Below, in pieces: positions 18,670 to 27,072 of a stretch of DNA of 64,000 bases; the first letter of the stretch is position 1, and each line of letters opens with the position of its first letter. Both the position numbers and the translations under genes were made by a program. The notes beneath the pieces were generated by a model. It ran no database searches. It was given only the letters and a program-made list of their open reading frames with translations, and was not told the DNA's origin. The DNA is from Flavobacterium sp. N502540 (GTDB taxonomy: Bacteria > Bacteroidota > Bacteroidia > Flavobacteriales > Flavobacteriaceae). The stretch covers positions 5,332,001 to 5,396,000 of the forward strand of contig NZ_CP110012.1 of the NCBI RefSeq assembly GCF_025947365.1, in the 5' to 3' direction.

Positions 18670-20610
18670 ATGAAAAATTATATACTCCTTTGCTTAACAA
18701 TTATCTGTTCTTTTTCAGCCGGCAGTTATGCGCAACAATCGAAAATTAATACTGCCGATAAGAACTACAACAATTATGCATATATCGACGCTATTAAAAC
18801 CTATGAACGTGTAGCTGATAAAGGATACAAATCGGAAGATTTGTTTAAAAAGCTCGGAAACTCATACTACTTCAACTCTAACTTTGAAGCTGCTGCAAAA
18901 TGGTACGGTGAATTATTTGCAATGAACACCGTTGTTGAGCCAGAGTATTACTATCGATATGCGCAATGTCTAAAATCAACCGGACAAACCGATAAGGCCA
19001 GTAAAATTATGGCTGATTTTTTGTCTAAATCTAAAAACGACGACAGAGCAAAATTATATGCAGAGGATGTAAACTATCTGGACAAAATCAAAGCCAATTC
19101 CGGCCGATACAAAATTGAAGATGCCGGAATCAACTCTAAATACTCCGATTACAGTTCCTATGTTTACAACGGTAAAATATACTTTGCCTCTGCCCGGGAT
19201 ACCGGAAACTTTTCACAACGCAAACACAAATGGACCGGAGAATATTTTACGAATTTGTATTTTGCCGATACAGACCCTCCTGCCAACAGTACAGTGAAAG
19301 TCAATAAATTCAAAACCTCTCTTAATACAAAGTTTCACGAGTCTTCTCCCGCTTTTACGAAAGACGGGCAAACGGTTTACTTTACCAGAAACAATTATAT
19401 AAACGGTAAAAAAGGAAAAGATGACAACAAAATTACTTTAATCAAAATATACAGAGCCACTCTTGAAAACGGAAAATGGACCAACATAACCGAACTTCCT
19501 TTTGACAGTGATAATTATAGTACAGCTCATCCTGCACTTAGTCCTGATGAGAAAACACTGTATTTCGCCTCAGATATGCCCGGAACAGTAGGACAGTCTG
19601 ATATTTACAAAGTAAGCATCAATGGCAATGGCAGTTATGGCACACCTATGAACTTAGGTAAAGTCATAAATACGCAAGGAAAAGAAACATTTCCGTTTGT
19701 TACCAGCGATAATGAAATTTATTTTGCTTCTGACGGACATCCCGGACTAGGTGGTCTGGACGTTTTTGTAGGCCAAATTGAAGATAACGGAACCATAAGC
19801 AATATTCAGAATCTTGGAGCGGATGTTAACTCACCTAAAGATGATTTTGCCTACATTATTGATCCTGCATCCAGAAGAGGCTATTTTAGCTCTAATAAAG
19901 ATGGCGGACAGGGTTCTGATGATATCTACAAATTTCTCGAAACAAGAAAACTACAATGCATACAAGAGCTAAACGGAATCATTACTGACGCTGAAACCTT
20001 AGCTGTTTTGCCAAACACAAAATTAACTTTATATGACAATCTGGGCAATATAAAAAACACTACTATTTCAGATGCAACCGGTTTTTACAGTTTCCCTGTT
20101 GAATGTGGAAAAACGTATAATGTAAGAGCAGAAAAAGAAGAATACACAACCAAAGAAATCAATATTACCATTGGAAAACTAACCGGAAAAACCAGTCTTC
20201 CTATTGCTTTGGATAAATCCGCCTGCAAAGTCACCATTGGCGATGATTTAGGAAAATGTTTTGGTATCAAAATGATTTACTTTGATCTGGATAAATCAAA
20301 TATCCGTACAGAAGCTGCTCTGGATCTAGAAAAAATACTTGATGTCTTAAACAGCCATCCAACGATGAAACTTGATATTCGTTCCCACACAGACAGTCGT
20401 GCTACACATCAATACAATGAAGCCTTATCCGGCAGAAGAGCTAAATCAACAATTGACTGGCTCGTTAAAAACGGAATCGCTAAAAACAGACTCACCGGAA
20501 AAGGATATGGAGAAACCCAACTGGTAAATGGCTGTTCTGATGGTGTACCGTGTACAGAAGAACAACATCAAATGAACAGAAGAAGCGAATTTATTATTAC
20601 TTCTCTTTAA
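18670..20610 (+). CDS. OmpA-family protein with PD40/WD40-like repeats
   Basis: 646 residues. Order: signal peptide (about 1-21, '...AGSYAQQ'), TPR-like helices (about 25-135), PD40 beta-propeller strands (about 150-410, e.g. 'SSPAFTKDGQTVYFTRN', 'HPALSPDEKTLYFASD', 'GYFSSNKDGGQGSDDIY'), a carboxypeptidase-regulatory-like domain (about 427-515), and a C-terminal OmpA peptidoglycan-binding domain (about 530-646, 'IYFDLDKSNIR', 'HTDSRA', 'NEALSGRRA', 'NRRSEFII'). Such proteins commonly accompany SprB/SprF-like pairs and are thought to anchor or support the secretion/adhesion machinery at the cell wall. It starts 11 bp after the PorP/SprF gene, so the two are cotranscribed. Confidence 0.9.
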   Translation: MKNYILLCLTIICSFSAGSYAQQSKINTADKNYNNYAYIDAIKTYERVADKGYKSEDLFKKLGNSYYFNSNFEAAAKWYGELFAMNTVVEPEYYYRYAQCLKSTGQTDKASKIMADFLSKSKNDDRAKLYAEDVNYLDKIKANSGRYKIEDAGINSKYSDYSSYVYNGKIYFASARDTGNFSQRKHKWTGEYFTNLYFADTDPPANSTVKVNKFKTSLNTKFHESSPAFTKDGQTVYFTRNNYINGKKGKDDNKITLIKIYRATLENGKWTNITELPFDSDNYSTAHPALSPDEKTLYFASDMPGTVGQSDIYKVSINGNGSYGTPMNLGKVINTQGKETFPFVTSDNEIYFASDGHPGLGGLDVFVGQIEDNGTISNIQNLGADVNSPKDDFAYIIDPASRRGYFSSNKDGGQGSDDIYKFLETRKLQCIQELNGIITDAETLAVLPNTKLTLYDNLGNIKNTTISDATGFYSFPVECGKTYNVRAEKEEYTTKEINITIGKLTGKTSLPIALDKSACKVTIGDDLGKCFGIKMIYFDLDKSNIRTEAALDLEKILDVLNSHPTMKLDIRSHTDSRATHQYNEALSGRRAKSTIDWLVKNGIAKNRLTGKGYGETQLVNGCSDGVPCTEEQHQMNRRSEFIITSL

Positions 20611-20634
20611 TTAATTACTTATTATATTTAGCAA

Positions 20635-20662
20635 CAGAAGCTGTCTTAAAAGACAGCTTCTG
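20635..20662 (+). terminator. Terminator after the adhesin cluster
   Basis: Perfect 13-bp inverted repeat, CAGAAGCTGTCTT with a two-base gap and its complement, 24 bp after the OmpA-family stop. It lies between convergent genes and may serve both. Confidence 0.75.
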
Positions 20663-20701
20663 CTAATTAATTATTAAAAAGAAGTAACGAACATGACTAT
20701 T

Positions 20702-21355
20702 CTATTCTATCCCATACATCTTTTTTTTCCATGGTTTCAATTCTTTTAGAGTTGGTTCTTTCAATTCCAATGCTTGTTCTAATAAATGAGTAAAATTTTC
20801 TGACAATAATTCAATCTGTAAATCCTCATAAGTTATAAAAACAATACTTGCTTCTTCTTTATTATTTCTAAAATCAAAACAGACTGCCCCATAATCGCTA
20901 TAATAACCAATAGCAAAATATCCTTTATCTAATAAAACTTCTCTCATTTCTTCATTCGCTTCTACTAATATTTCTTTCCATTTATCCGTGGGTTTAGAAA
21001 ATAATCTAATGTCTGAGTTTAAAAAAATGGTGTAAAAATGTTTATACTTTAAATACTCCTTATATGAATTTGGAAATGTTAAATTAAAATATTCTTCAAT
21101 TTCAATTATTTGACTATCTGTTACTGAGCTATTCGTTGCTTTCCATACTTTGTCTGTTGATTTCAAAAGTTCTAAAAGTTCTCCACTAGCATTTTCTTGC
21201 TCCAACTCCATTTTTGAAGATTTATTCTTAGTACTACTATAATCAAATTCATAAATCATATCTTTAGCAATATCGTCACCATACATAAGATATTCTTTGT
21301 GTTTTTCGACAAAAGCTATTCCTTTATCAATATAATCTTTAATTACTTCATTCAT
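20702..21355 (-). CDS. SMI1/KNR4 (SUKH)-family protein
   Basis: 217 residues from the ATG at 21355. An upstream TTG extension would add a hydrophobic, unlikely N-terminus and cover the terminator of the neighbouring gene. The SUKH signature is seen in 'TDSQIIEIEEYFNLTFPNSYKEYLKYKHF' and later 'GYFAIGYYSDYGAVCFDFRN' and 'YEDLQIELLSENFTHLLEQAL'. SUKH proteins are often immunity proteins against contact-dependent or polymorphic toxins, but no toxin gene is adjacent here. A -7 box (21381-21388) precedes the start. Confidence 0.75.
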   Translation of the reverse strand: MNEVIKDYIDKGIAFVEKHKEYLMYGDDIAKDMIYEFDYSSTKNKSSKMELEQENASGELLELLKSTDKVWKATNSSVTDSQIIEIEEYFNLTFPNSYKEYLKYKHFYTIFLNSDIRLFSKPTDKWKEILVEANEEMREVLLDKGYFAIGYYSDYGAVCFDFRNNKEEASIVFITYEDLQIELLSENFTHLLEQALELKEPTLKELKPWKKKMYGIE

Positions 21356-21380
21356 AATATTCACCTTTTCTAAACAAAAA

Positions 21381-21388
21381 CAAAAGTA
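21381..21388 (-). promoter_or_regulatory. Candidate -7 box of the SUKH gene
   Basis: CAAAAGTA on the plus strand reads TACTTTTG on the minus strand (TAnnTTTG), 25 nt before the ATG at 21355. A CAA (TTG on the minus strand) lies 17 nt further upstream. Confidence 0.4.
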
Positions 21389-21415
21389 GGAAAATAAACG
21401 CCTAAACAATCGATA

Positions 21416-21450
21416 AAAAAAAAATCGTTGCAATTCCCTGAATTGCAACG
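21416..21450 (-). terminator. Terminator of the CAP-domain gene
   Basis: CGTTGCAATT, a CCCTG loop and AATTGCAACG form a perfect 10-bp stem (21426-21450). On the minus strand it is followed by a run of T (about 21416-21424). It starts 33 bp after the CAP gene's stop. Confidence 0.8.
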
Positions 21451-21483
21451 ACCAATAAAAAACTAACCAGTCCAATATTTTTT

Positions 21484-21996
21484 TTACATCTTCACAAAGA
21501 TGTTAGTATAGTATTTCTTTCCGGTATTAGGGTCAATCGAAACTGACAAACCAAAATGAGTATAGTCTCCTTCAATATTTGCCTTGTGTCCGGGGCTATC
21601 CAGCCAGGCTCTTAAAGCAGCCTCAGAAGTTTTATAATTGTAAGCAACATTTTCGCCTACTTTTTTAGCACCTAAAACACTCATGATATTATTGGAACGC
21701 GAAGTAAAATCATTATGATCAACCACATTGTTTGCGATCATGTATTTGTTGTGTTCTTCGCACTTAAATGAAACGTGATTGATTCCTTTCAGAGCATTCA
21801 GACCAATACTTATCCGATAATCATTGATAAGTTTCATCGATTCGATTTCCGAATCATTGTAATTGTAGTTAGCAACGACAGCCTCGGCTGTAGCAGGGCT
21901 TTCGCTACCCTCTGCGCTGTCCGATGAACAGGAGCTCATTGCAACAAGTAGGGCAACTATTGCAACGAACCTCATGTTACGCATCATCTTTTTCAT
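21484..21996 (-). CDS. CAP-domain (SCP/PR1-like) lipoprotein
   Basis: 170 residues. The signal peptide has a lipobox ending 'AMSSC' with Cys23, so it is probably a lipoprotein. The CAP domain (about 50-170) shows 'MKLINDYRISIGLNAL', 'EEHNKYMIANNVVDHNDF', 'VGENVAYNYKTSEAALRAWLDSPGHKANIEGDYTHFGLSV' in pieces: the conserved His of 'VDHNDF', Glu of 'VGENVAY' and His of 'SPGHKANI' form the usual CAP cavity. The function of bacterial CAP proteins is mostly unknown. It is a single-gene unit with its own terminator. Confidence 0.88.
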   Translation of the reverse strand: MKKMMRNMRFVAIVALLVAMSSCSSDSAEGSESPATAEAVVANYNYNDSEIESMKLINDYRISIGLNALKGINHVSFKCEEHNKYMIANNVVDHNDFTSRSNNIMSVLGAKKVGENVAYNYKTSEAALRAWLDSPGHKANIEGDYTHFGLSVSIDPNTGKKYYTNIFVKM

Positions 21997-22167
21997 AATG
22001 ACATAGTAGTTTAATTTTTAAAGTAGATGTTGGGGCAAATCCTTTAAATATTTATTAAAATAAATTGACTTGTTTCTTTCTCAAACTTATTCAATTTATC
22101 GTTAAACTACAAATAATATCGATAAAATACGCAATAATTTTACAATCAAACGTAATAATCCTACAAG

Positions 22168-22812
22168 CTAAGAGGATAATCTTTCAATCTTCCATGAAAA
22201 GTCAGATTGACTTTGGTAACGAATTCTGTCATGCAATCTATTGGGTCTCCCCTGCCAAAATTCTACCTCTAAAGGAGTTACTAAAAAACCTCCCCAATTT
22301 TCAGGTCTCGGTATGTGTTTTCCTTCGAACTCTTTTTCCAGTTTTTTCAAATTTTCTTCCAAAAAAGTTCGGGACGGAATCACTTCACTTTGCTTCGAAA
22401 CAATCGCACCCAATTTACTTCCATCAGGACGAGAATCAAAATAACCATCTGATATGTTCTCTGATGTTTTTACAGCGATTCCTTTTATGATGACCTGGCG
22501 TTCCATTTCCTGCCAGAAAAATGACAAACAAACATGCGGGTTTGCGGCTATCGCCTTCCCTTTCTCCGAATCATAATTGGTATAAAAAATAAAACCTTCC
22601 TCTGAAAATTTCTTTAATAAAACCACTCTGGATTTCGGGAAACCATCCAATCCAATTGTCGAAACTGTCATGGCATTAACTTCTCCGTTTCCGCCAAAAT
22701 CTTCTACCTCATGAAACCATCGGTTGAACAGATTGATTGGGTCTTCGGGAATATTGGTTTCCAATAATTCACTCTTTTCGTAAGATTTTCTATAATTGCT
22801 TAAATCGTTCAT
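22168..22812 (-). CDS. pdxH: Pyridoxamine 5'-phosphate oxidase
   Basis: 214 residues, the normal length. This FMN enzyme oxidises pyridoxamine/pyridoxine 5'-phosphate to pyridoxal 5'-phosphate. Motifs: 'NLFNRWFHEV', 'NAMTVSTIGLDGFPKSRVVLLK' (in part the FMN-binding strand), 'FYTNYDSEKGKAIAANP', 'CLSFFWQEMERQVIIKG', 'SRTFLEENL', and the C-terminal 'VEFWQGRPNRLHDRI', which binds PLP. Start ATG at 22812. It lies at the end of a run of minus-strand housekeeping genes. Confidence 0.95.
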   Translation of the reverse strand: MNDLSNYRKSYEKSELLETNIPEDPINLFNRWFHEVEDFGGNGEVNAMTVSTIGLDGFPKSRVVLLKKFSEEGFIFYTNYDSEKGKAIAANPHVCLSFFWQEMERQVIIKGIAVKTSENISDGYFDSRPDGSKLGAIVSKQSEVIPSRTFLEENLKKLEKEFEGKHIPRPENWGGFLVTPLEVEFWQGRPNRLHDRIRYQSQSDFSWKIERLSS

Positions 22813-22814
22813 GA

Positions 22815-22861
22815 TTGTTGATTTTAGATTGTAGATTGCAGATTTTAGATTTTTTGATTAC
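22815..22861. repeat. GATT/AGATT word-repeat upstream of pdxH
   Basis: The stretch 'GATTTTAGATTGTAGATTGC' followed by 'AGATTTTAGATT' consists of imperfect copies of AGATT-based words just before the pdxH start. Confidence 0.4.
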
Positions 22862-22913
22862 AAATTCTTGAAAAATAAACAAACTAGCATTTTGTCATTT
22901 ATAACTAATCCAC

Positions 22914-22955
22914 ATAACTCATAACTCATAACTCATAACTCATAACTCATAACTC
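22914..22955. repeat. Six tandem copies of ATAACTC at the 3' end of rnz
   Basis: Six exact 7-nt copies. The last two copies lie inside rnz and encode its final residues and stop: on the minus strand the array reads GAGTTAT, giving Ser-Tyr-Glu-Leu-stop. Confidence 0.9.
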
Positions 22956-23845
22956 CTCCCGTCATCTCCCAAAAGTGTGTTTGGAAAAACGGTTTCGGCT
23001 TCTTCTTTAAAACGTTCGATACCATCATAACGTGTTGAATAATGCCCCAGAATTAACTTCTTTGCATTCGCTTTAAGCGCAATTGTTGCCGCTTCTTTTG
23101 CGGTTGAGTGTAACGTTTTCAGTGCCAAAGCAGCTTCTGATTCCAAAAAGGTAGATTCATGGTACAAAACGTCAACATCTTTAATTATGGGAAGTACGTC
23201 TTCGTGATACACGGTATCGGAACAAAACGCATAACTCATTGACGGAATAGGATCAAAGGATAATTCTTTGTTCTTTATTACGGTTCCATCGTCAAGTGTA
23301 ACGTCACCGCCTCCTTTTATTTTTTGAAAATATGCTGTATGAATATTGTATTGCTGAACTGCTTCTACATTTAATTTGCGATCACCGGGTTTTTCCTGAA
23401 ACAAAAATCCGTTTGTATACACACGATGCTTCAACGGAATCGTTTTTACAATAACCTTACTGTCTTCAAAAATAACTTCGCTTTCTTTTGACTCTAATTC
23501 ATGGAAAAACAATTTATAGGTCGTCCAGGATTCCGTCAATTTTAATTGAAGCAGAATAAGTTCTTTAATCCCTTTCGGCCCGTAAATATGTAAATCGGTC
23601 GTTCTTCCTAAAAGAGAAAAAGTAGAAATAGTCCCAATTAATCCATAAAGGTGATCTCCGTGAAGATGCGAGATAAAGATGTGATTTATTTTTGAGAATT
23701 TAATCTTATTCTTTCTAAGCTGCACCTGTGTTCCCTCACCACAATCAATTAAAAATAAACGATTTCTTATTTCTAAAACCTGTGAAGTAGGGTTCGTAAT
23801 TGTTCTGGGAGTTGCGGCATAACAGCCAAGTATGGTTAATTTCAA
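22940..23845 (-). CDS. rnz: Ribonuclease Z
   Basis: 301 residues, the metallo-beta-lactamase fold enzyme that trims tRNA 3' ends. The metal-binding motif is 'FISHLHGDHLYGLIG' (about 60-75), with 'FLIDCGEGTQVQLRK' before it, 'FCSDTVYHE' and 'LYHESTFLE' in the middle, and 'LILGHYSTRY' near the C-terminus. The conserved N-terminus 'KLTILGCYAATPRT' requires the TTG start at 23845; an in-frame stop lies four codons upstream and no ATG is available. The C-terminal residues are encoded within the ATAACTC array. Confidence 0.93.
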   Translation of the reverse strand: MKLTILGCYAATPRTITNPTSQVLEIRNRLFLIDCGEGTQVQLRKNKIKFSKINHIFISHLHGDHLYGLIGTISTFSLLGRTTDLHIYGPKGIKELILLQLKLTESWTTYKLFFHELESKESEVIFEDSKVIVKTIPLKHRVYTNGFLFQEKPGDRKLNVEAVQQYNIHTAYFQKIKGGGDVTLDDGTVIKNKELSFDPIPSMSYAFCSDTVYHEDVLPIIKDVDVLYHESTFLESEAALALKTLHSTAKEAATIALKANAKKLILGHYSTRYDGIERFKEEAETVFPNTLLGDDGRSYEL

Positions 23846-23852
23846 TTTTACT

Positions 23853-23936
23853 GTTTATTCGTTTATTTGATAAATCGTTTAATCGGCTAAAACTAATTCA
23901 AATCGATTAAACAGTTAACCGAATAAACAATTAAAC
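23853..23936. repeat. Imperfect inverted repeat between the STAS-like gene and rnz
   Basis: Words GTTTATTCG and CGTTTAATCG on the left recur as their complements CGATTAAAC and CGAATAAAC on the right, able to form a broken hairpin across the whole gap between the two minus-strand genes. Confidence 0.5.
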
Positions 23937-23941
23937 TTATT

Positions 23942-24274
23942 TTAAAATCCAAGGTCTCTTTCGATTTCCTCCATTTCGATAATATCATGCGCTTCCAAAA
24001 GTGACGGAACAACGACTAATTTATCTGAAACGGCATTAAAGTCTAGATCTGAAACTACTATTACAAATGATTTTTTGGCTTTCTTCTGCTGCTTGGCAAG
24101 GGGCAAAAAAAGTTTCACCTCTTTTTCCGACACACCACTATCTGCTGATAAATCGATTATAATATTTTGTTTTTCAAAGGTTTTAAACTGTTGCGTTACT
24201 CTTTCCAAAAAAGCATTAAAATCTCCCTGAGTATCTTTAATTGTAACGGTATGTCCTTTTTGATCTACTTTCAT
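23942..24274 (-). CDS. STAS-like small protein next to rnz
   Basis: 110 residues from the ATG at 24274 (a GTG at 24289 is possible). The alternation 'VTIKDTQGDFNAFLERVTQQF', 'NIIIDLSADSGVSEKEVKLFLPLAKQQKK', 'SFVIVVSDLDFNAVSDKLVVVPSLLEAHDIIEME' looks like the beta-alpha fold of STAS (anti-sigma factor antagonist-like) domains. I see no clear phosphorylatable Ser in a canonical 'DxSG' context ('DLSADSG' is close). It precedes rnz by about 96 bp on the same strand. Function unknown. Confidence 0.55.
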   Translation of the reverse strand: MKVDQKGHTVTIKDTQGDFNAFLERVTQQFKTFEKQNIIIDLSADSGVSEKEVKLFLPLAKQQKKAKKSFVIVVSDLDFNAVSDKLVVVPSLLEAHDIIEMEEIERDLGF

Positions 24275-24381
24275 TTTTACTATATACACTTCTGATTTGA
24301 AAAGCTAAGGTACGAAGTTTTTTTAGTTTTCAGTTCTTATTCCCAGTTGTCAGTTTTCAGTTTCAGTATTCGGTCTCAGTA

Positions 24382-24422
24382 TTCAGTCTCAGAGAAGTTT
24401 TCCAGTCAAGACTGAGACTGAA
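24382..24422 (-). terminator. Hairpin after pyrB
   Basis: TTCAGTCTCAG (24382-24392) and its exact complement CTGAGACTGAA (24412-24422), 25 bp after the pyrB stop. It sits in a patch of CAGT/TCAG words spanning about 24340-24440. It lacks a strong T tract, so terminator function is only likely. Confidence 0.5.
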
Positions 24423-24446
24423 AACCGCGACTGAAAACTATATCCA

Positions 24447-25376
24447 TTACTGTTGAATCTTGGATGCGAGCAAATAAATCACCGCCATTCTGATCGCTAC
24501 TCCGTTTTCGACCTGATTCAGAATAACAGAATGATCAGAGTCAGCCACTTCAGAAGTAATCTCTACCCCTCTGTTAATTGGTCCCGGGTGCATGATTACG
24601 ATTTCTTTCCCAAGCGAGTCCAGTAGCGGTTTATCTACTCCATATTGCTGTGCATACTCACGTGTCGATGGAAAAAAGTTCACATCCATACGTTCATTTT
24701 GAACACGAAGCATATTAGCAACATCACACCACTCTAAAGCTTTACGCAAATTGGGTTCAACTGTGACACCAAGTGATTCAATATATCTCGGAATCAGTGT
24801 TTTTGGTCCGCAGACTTTCACCTCAGCTCCCTGCATCTTCAAAGCATATATGTTAGACAAAGCTACTCTCGAATGCAGAATATCTCCTACAATGACTACT
24901 TTTTTTCCGGCCACATCGCCTAATTTTTCTCTAATCGAATAACTGTCTAATAAAGCCTGAGTTGGGTGTTCGTGTGCTCCGTCTCCGGCATTCACGATAC
25001 TGGCTTTGACATTTTTGGATAAAAAATAAGCCGCTCCGGGATTGGAGTGGCGCATTACAACCATATCAACTTTCATTGAAAGGATATTATTTACAGTATC
25101 AATCAGGGTCTCCCCTTTTTTAACCGAAGACTGGGCTGCCGAAAAACTAATCACATCAGCCGATAATCTTTTTTGTGCCAATTCGAAGGAAAGTTTAGTT
25201 CTTGTACTGTTCTCGAAGAAAATATTGGCAATGGTAATATCTCGTAATGAAGGAACTTTTTTAATGGGTCTGTTGATGACTTCTTTAAAATGATCGGCCG
25301 TTTCAAAAATCAGGTTAATATCATTTTCATTGATATATTTAATTCCCAATAAATGATCTACGCTTAATTCTTTCAT
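24447..25376 (-). CDS. pyrB: Aspartate carbamoyltransferase catalytic subunit
   Basis: 309 residues, the normal length. It joins carbamoyl phosphate and aspartate in pyrimidine synthesis. Carbamoyl-phosphate site 'FFENSTRTKLSFELAQKRL' (about 53-71), 'MRHSNPGA', 'GDGAHEHPTQALLDSYSI', 'VVIVGDILHSRVALSN', and the aspartate-site loop 'HPGPINRGVEI'. Start ATG at 25376. It is downstream of pyrR and an unknown gene in the same direction. No pyrI-like regulatory gene is present. Confidence 0.96.
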   Translation of the reverse strand: MKELSVDHLLGIKYINENDINLIFETADHFKEVINRPIKKVPSLRDITIANIFFENSTRTKLSFELAQKRLSADVISFSAAQSSVKKGETLIDTVNNILSMKVDMVVMRHSNPGAAYFLSKNVKASIVNAGDGAHEHPTQALLDSYSIREKLGDVAGKKVVIVGDILHSRVALSNIYALKMQGAEVKVCGPKTLIPRYIESLGVTVEPNLRKALEWCDVANMLRVQNERMDVNFFPSTREYAQQYGVDKPLLDSLGKEIVIMHPGPINRGVEITSEVADSDHSVILNQVENGVAIRMAVIYLLASKIQQ

Positions 25377-25460
25377 TTTTATTTCTTTAATATTTATTTG
25401 TCAAATTCATGAATTCCTGGCATGCTCAGTTTTTCAAAACTGCTACAAAGAACAACTCCT

Positions 25461-26102
25461 TTATCGAATCATTCTTTCTACAACTTCGCTGTAATCCTGC
25501 AAATCTCTGGCATCTTCATCAAAAAGATGCTGCCATTTGAAACCTGGAATTTCTATTTTTGTTCTCGCAGATTCATTCCAATTTAGAGTGAAGCCGTTAT
25601 CTCTTAGAACTTCGGCAACTACTTTACCTACTTCTATTGTTGTCGCATCATCACCATTATCTACTTTCTGGAATGCGATAAACAAACTTGAATCTTTTAC
25701 AGCTACTCCTCTTGCTAAATCTTGTTCGTGATAAAAACAATATCCGTCAGATTCTACTTCGTTTTCACGTAACGCTCTTTCTACCTCAACAACTTCATAT
25801 TCCCCATCCGATGTGGTATACCCCGCATTATGAAGTGCAATAATATTTCTATCGGCTAATTCATCAAACGCTTTTATTAATCTTTCCGTATCTGTTGGGC
25901 TTTTCCATTGTTTACTTTCTGAAAGTAATTTTTGGTTTTCTTCTCTTATTTTATCAAAGGCCCACTCTTCAGAGATTTCATCCTCAAATTCGTTGTCTTC
26001 AATTTCTTCCAGAATGTTTTCCTGAATCTCATCAAGAGACAGAAACCCCATTCTAACTTGGTTAAAAATTGATTCATAAATAAAAGCTTCATTCTCTGTC
26101 AT
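25461..26102 (-). CDS. Uncharacterised acidic protein (DUF6891-like) between pyrR and pyrB
   Basis: 213 residues, strongly acidic in the first 60 ('EIQENILEEIEDNEFEDEISEEW'). The middle 'ELADRNIIALHNAGYTTSDGEYEVVEVE' and 'GYCFYHEQDLARGV' resembles proteins grouped as DUF6891, though I am not certain of the family. No catalytic motif, signal peptide or membrane segment is seen. It starts 19 bp after pyrR and ends 84 bp before pyrB, so it is probably cotranscribed with pyrimidine genes. Confidence 0.65.
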   Translation of the reverse strand: MTENEAFIYESIFNQVRMGFLSLDEIQENILEEIEDNEFEDEISEEWAFDKIREENQKLLSESKQWKSPTDTERLIKAFDELADRNIIALHNAGYTTSDGEYEVVEVERALRENEVESDGYCFYHEQDLARGVAVKDSSLFIAFQKVDNGDDATTIEVGKVVAEVLRDNGFTLNWNESARTKIEIPGFKWQHLFDEDARDLQDYSEVVERMIR

Positions 26103-26121
26103 CCTTATTTTTATTTATTCG

Positions 26122-26661
26122 TTAATTTGTTATCAAATAGACCACATCTTCACCGTCATTTTCTTTCCAGCTTACTTTTACTTTTTCACCATTGATAGCA
26201 TCTACCTGACGGCCACGATAATCGGGTTGAATAGGTAAATTACGGCTAAAACGTCGGTCAATTAACACCAACAATTCAATTTCTGAAGGTCTTCCAAAAG
26301 ACTGAATAGCAGTTAACGCGGAACGAATGCTTCGTCCGGTAAACAAAACGTCATCAATAAAAATGACTTTTTTATTTTCGACTATAAAATTGATTTGGGT
26401 TTTATTCGCTTCAAGCGGTTTATCGGTCCGACGGAAATCGTCTCTAAAAAAGGTGATGTCTAAATAACCCAGAGAAATTTCGGGTGTTTTGTACTCGCTT
26501 TCTAATATTTGTTTCAAACGTTCGGCTAAAAAAACACCTCTTGGCTGAATTCCGATTAAAATAGTATCTGAAAAATCAAGATGTTTTTCGATTAACTGAC
26601 AAGCCAAACGATGGAGTATGATAGTAACTTCTTTTGAATTAAGTAATACTTTTTGGCTCAT
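26122..26661 (-). CDS. pyrR: PyrR: pyrimidine operon regulator / uracil phosphoribosyltransferase-like
   Basis: 179 residues from the ATG at 26661 (a TTG at 26688 lies within the likely promoter). The PRPP-binding loop is 'VIFIDDVLFTGRSIRSALTA' (about 95-114). The N-terminus 'ILHRLACQLIEKH', 'IGIQPRGVFLAERL' and 'LIDRRFSRNLPIQPDYRG' are typical of PyrR. In Bacillus PyrR binds pyr mRNA to attenuate the operon; whether it does so here is unknown. First gene of the pyrR-unknown-pyrB unit. Confidence 0.92.
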   Translation of the reverse strand: MSQKVLLNSKEVTIILHRLACQLIEKHLDFSDTILIGIQPRGVFLAERLKQILESEYKTPEISLGYLDITFFRDDFRRTDKPLEANKTQINFIVENKKVIFIDDVLFTGRSIRSALTAIQSFGRPSEIELLVLIDRRFSRNLPIQPDYRGRQVDAINGEKVKVSWKENDGEDVVYLITN

Positions 26662-27072
26662 AATTAAGTATAATGTTTGGTTGGGCAAATATACAAAATC
26701 AGAATTTATTTGTAGTCTCTTTCTAAATACAAATATTTGAATAAATTTTTAGCGTTGTAATAACACAAAGCATTCTTTTTAAATTCCATAGATAACATCG
26801 AATTTCAATTCGTTGCTCATGAAACTATATAAGTCAAAGAACCTTTCGTACAAGTCATCAACAGATCCTAACTTGATCAGGTACTTTTTACTATTTTATT
26901 ATATTTGACCAACCAAAACACATAAGATTAGGAGAAAAATAATTATCTTGACTATAATTGCAATCGATGGGATTATACAGACACAAGGTATTGAGAAAAT
27001 CTCTTTGACCTTAACACCCCAAAACAGACCTAAAAATCCCCTTAACCTATATTGCTTTTAAAAACCGAAAAA
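26662..27072. other. Divergent intergenic region pyrR / Crp-type regulator
   Basis: About 410 bp without a supported gene. It holds the pyrR -7 box at 26686-26693 and a second TAnnTTTG match on the plus strand (TATATTTG, 26900-26907), 165 nt before the regulator ATG. Nothing else stands out. Confidence 0.45.
26686..26693 (-). promoter_or_regulatory. Candidate -7 box of pyrR
   Basis: CAAATATA on the plus strand reads TATATTTG on the minus strand, matching TAnnTTTG, 24 nt before the ATG at 26661. This also argues against the upstream TTG as start. Confidence 0.45.
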
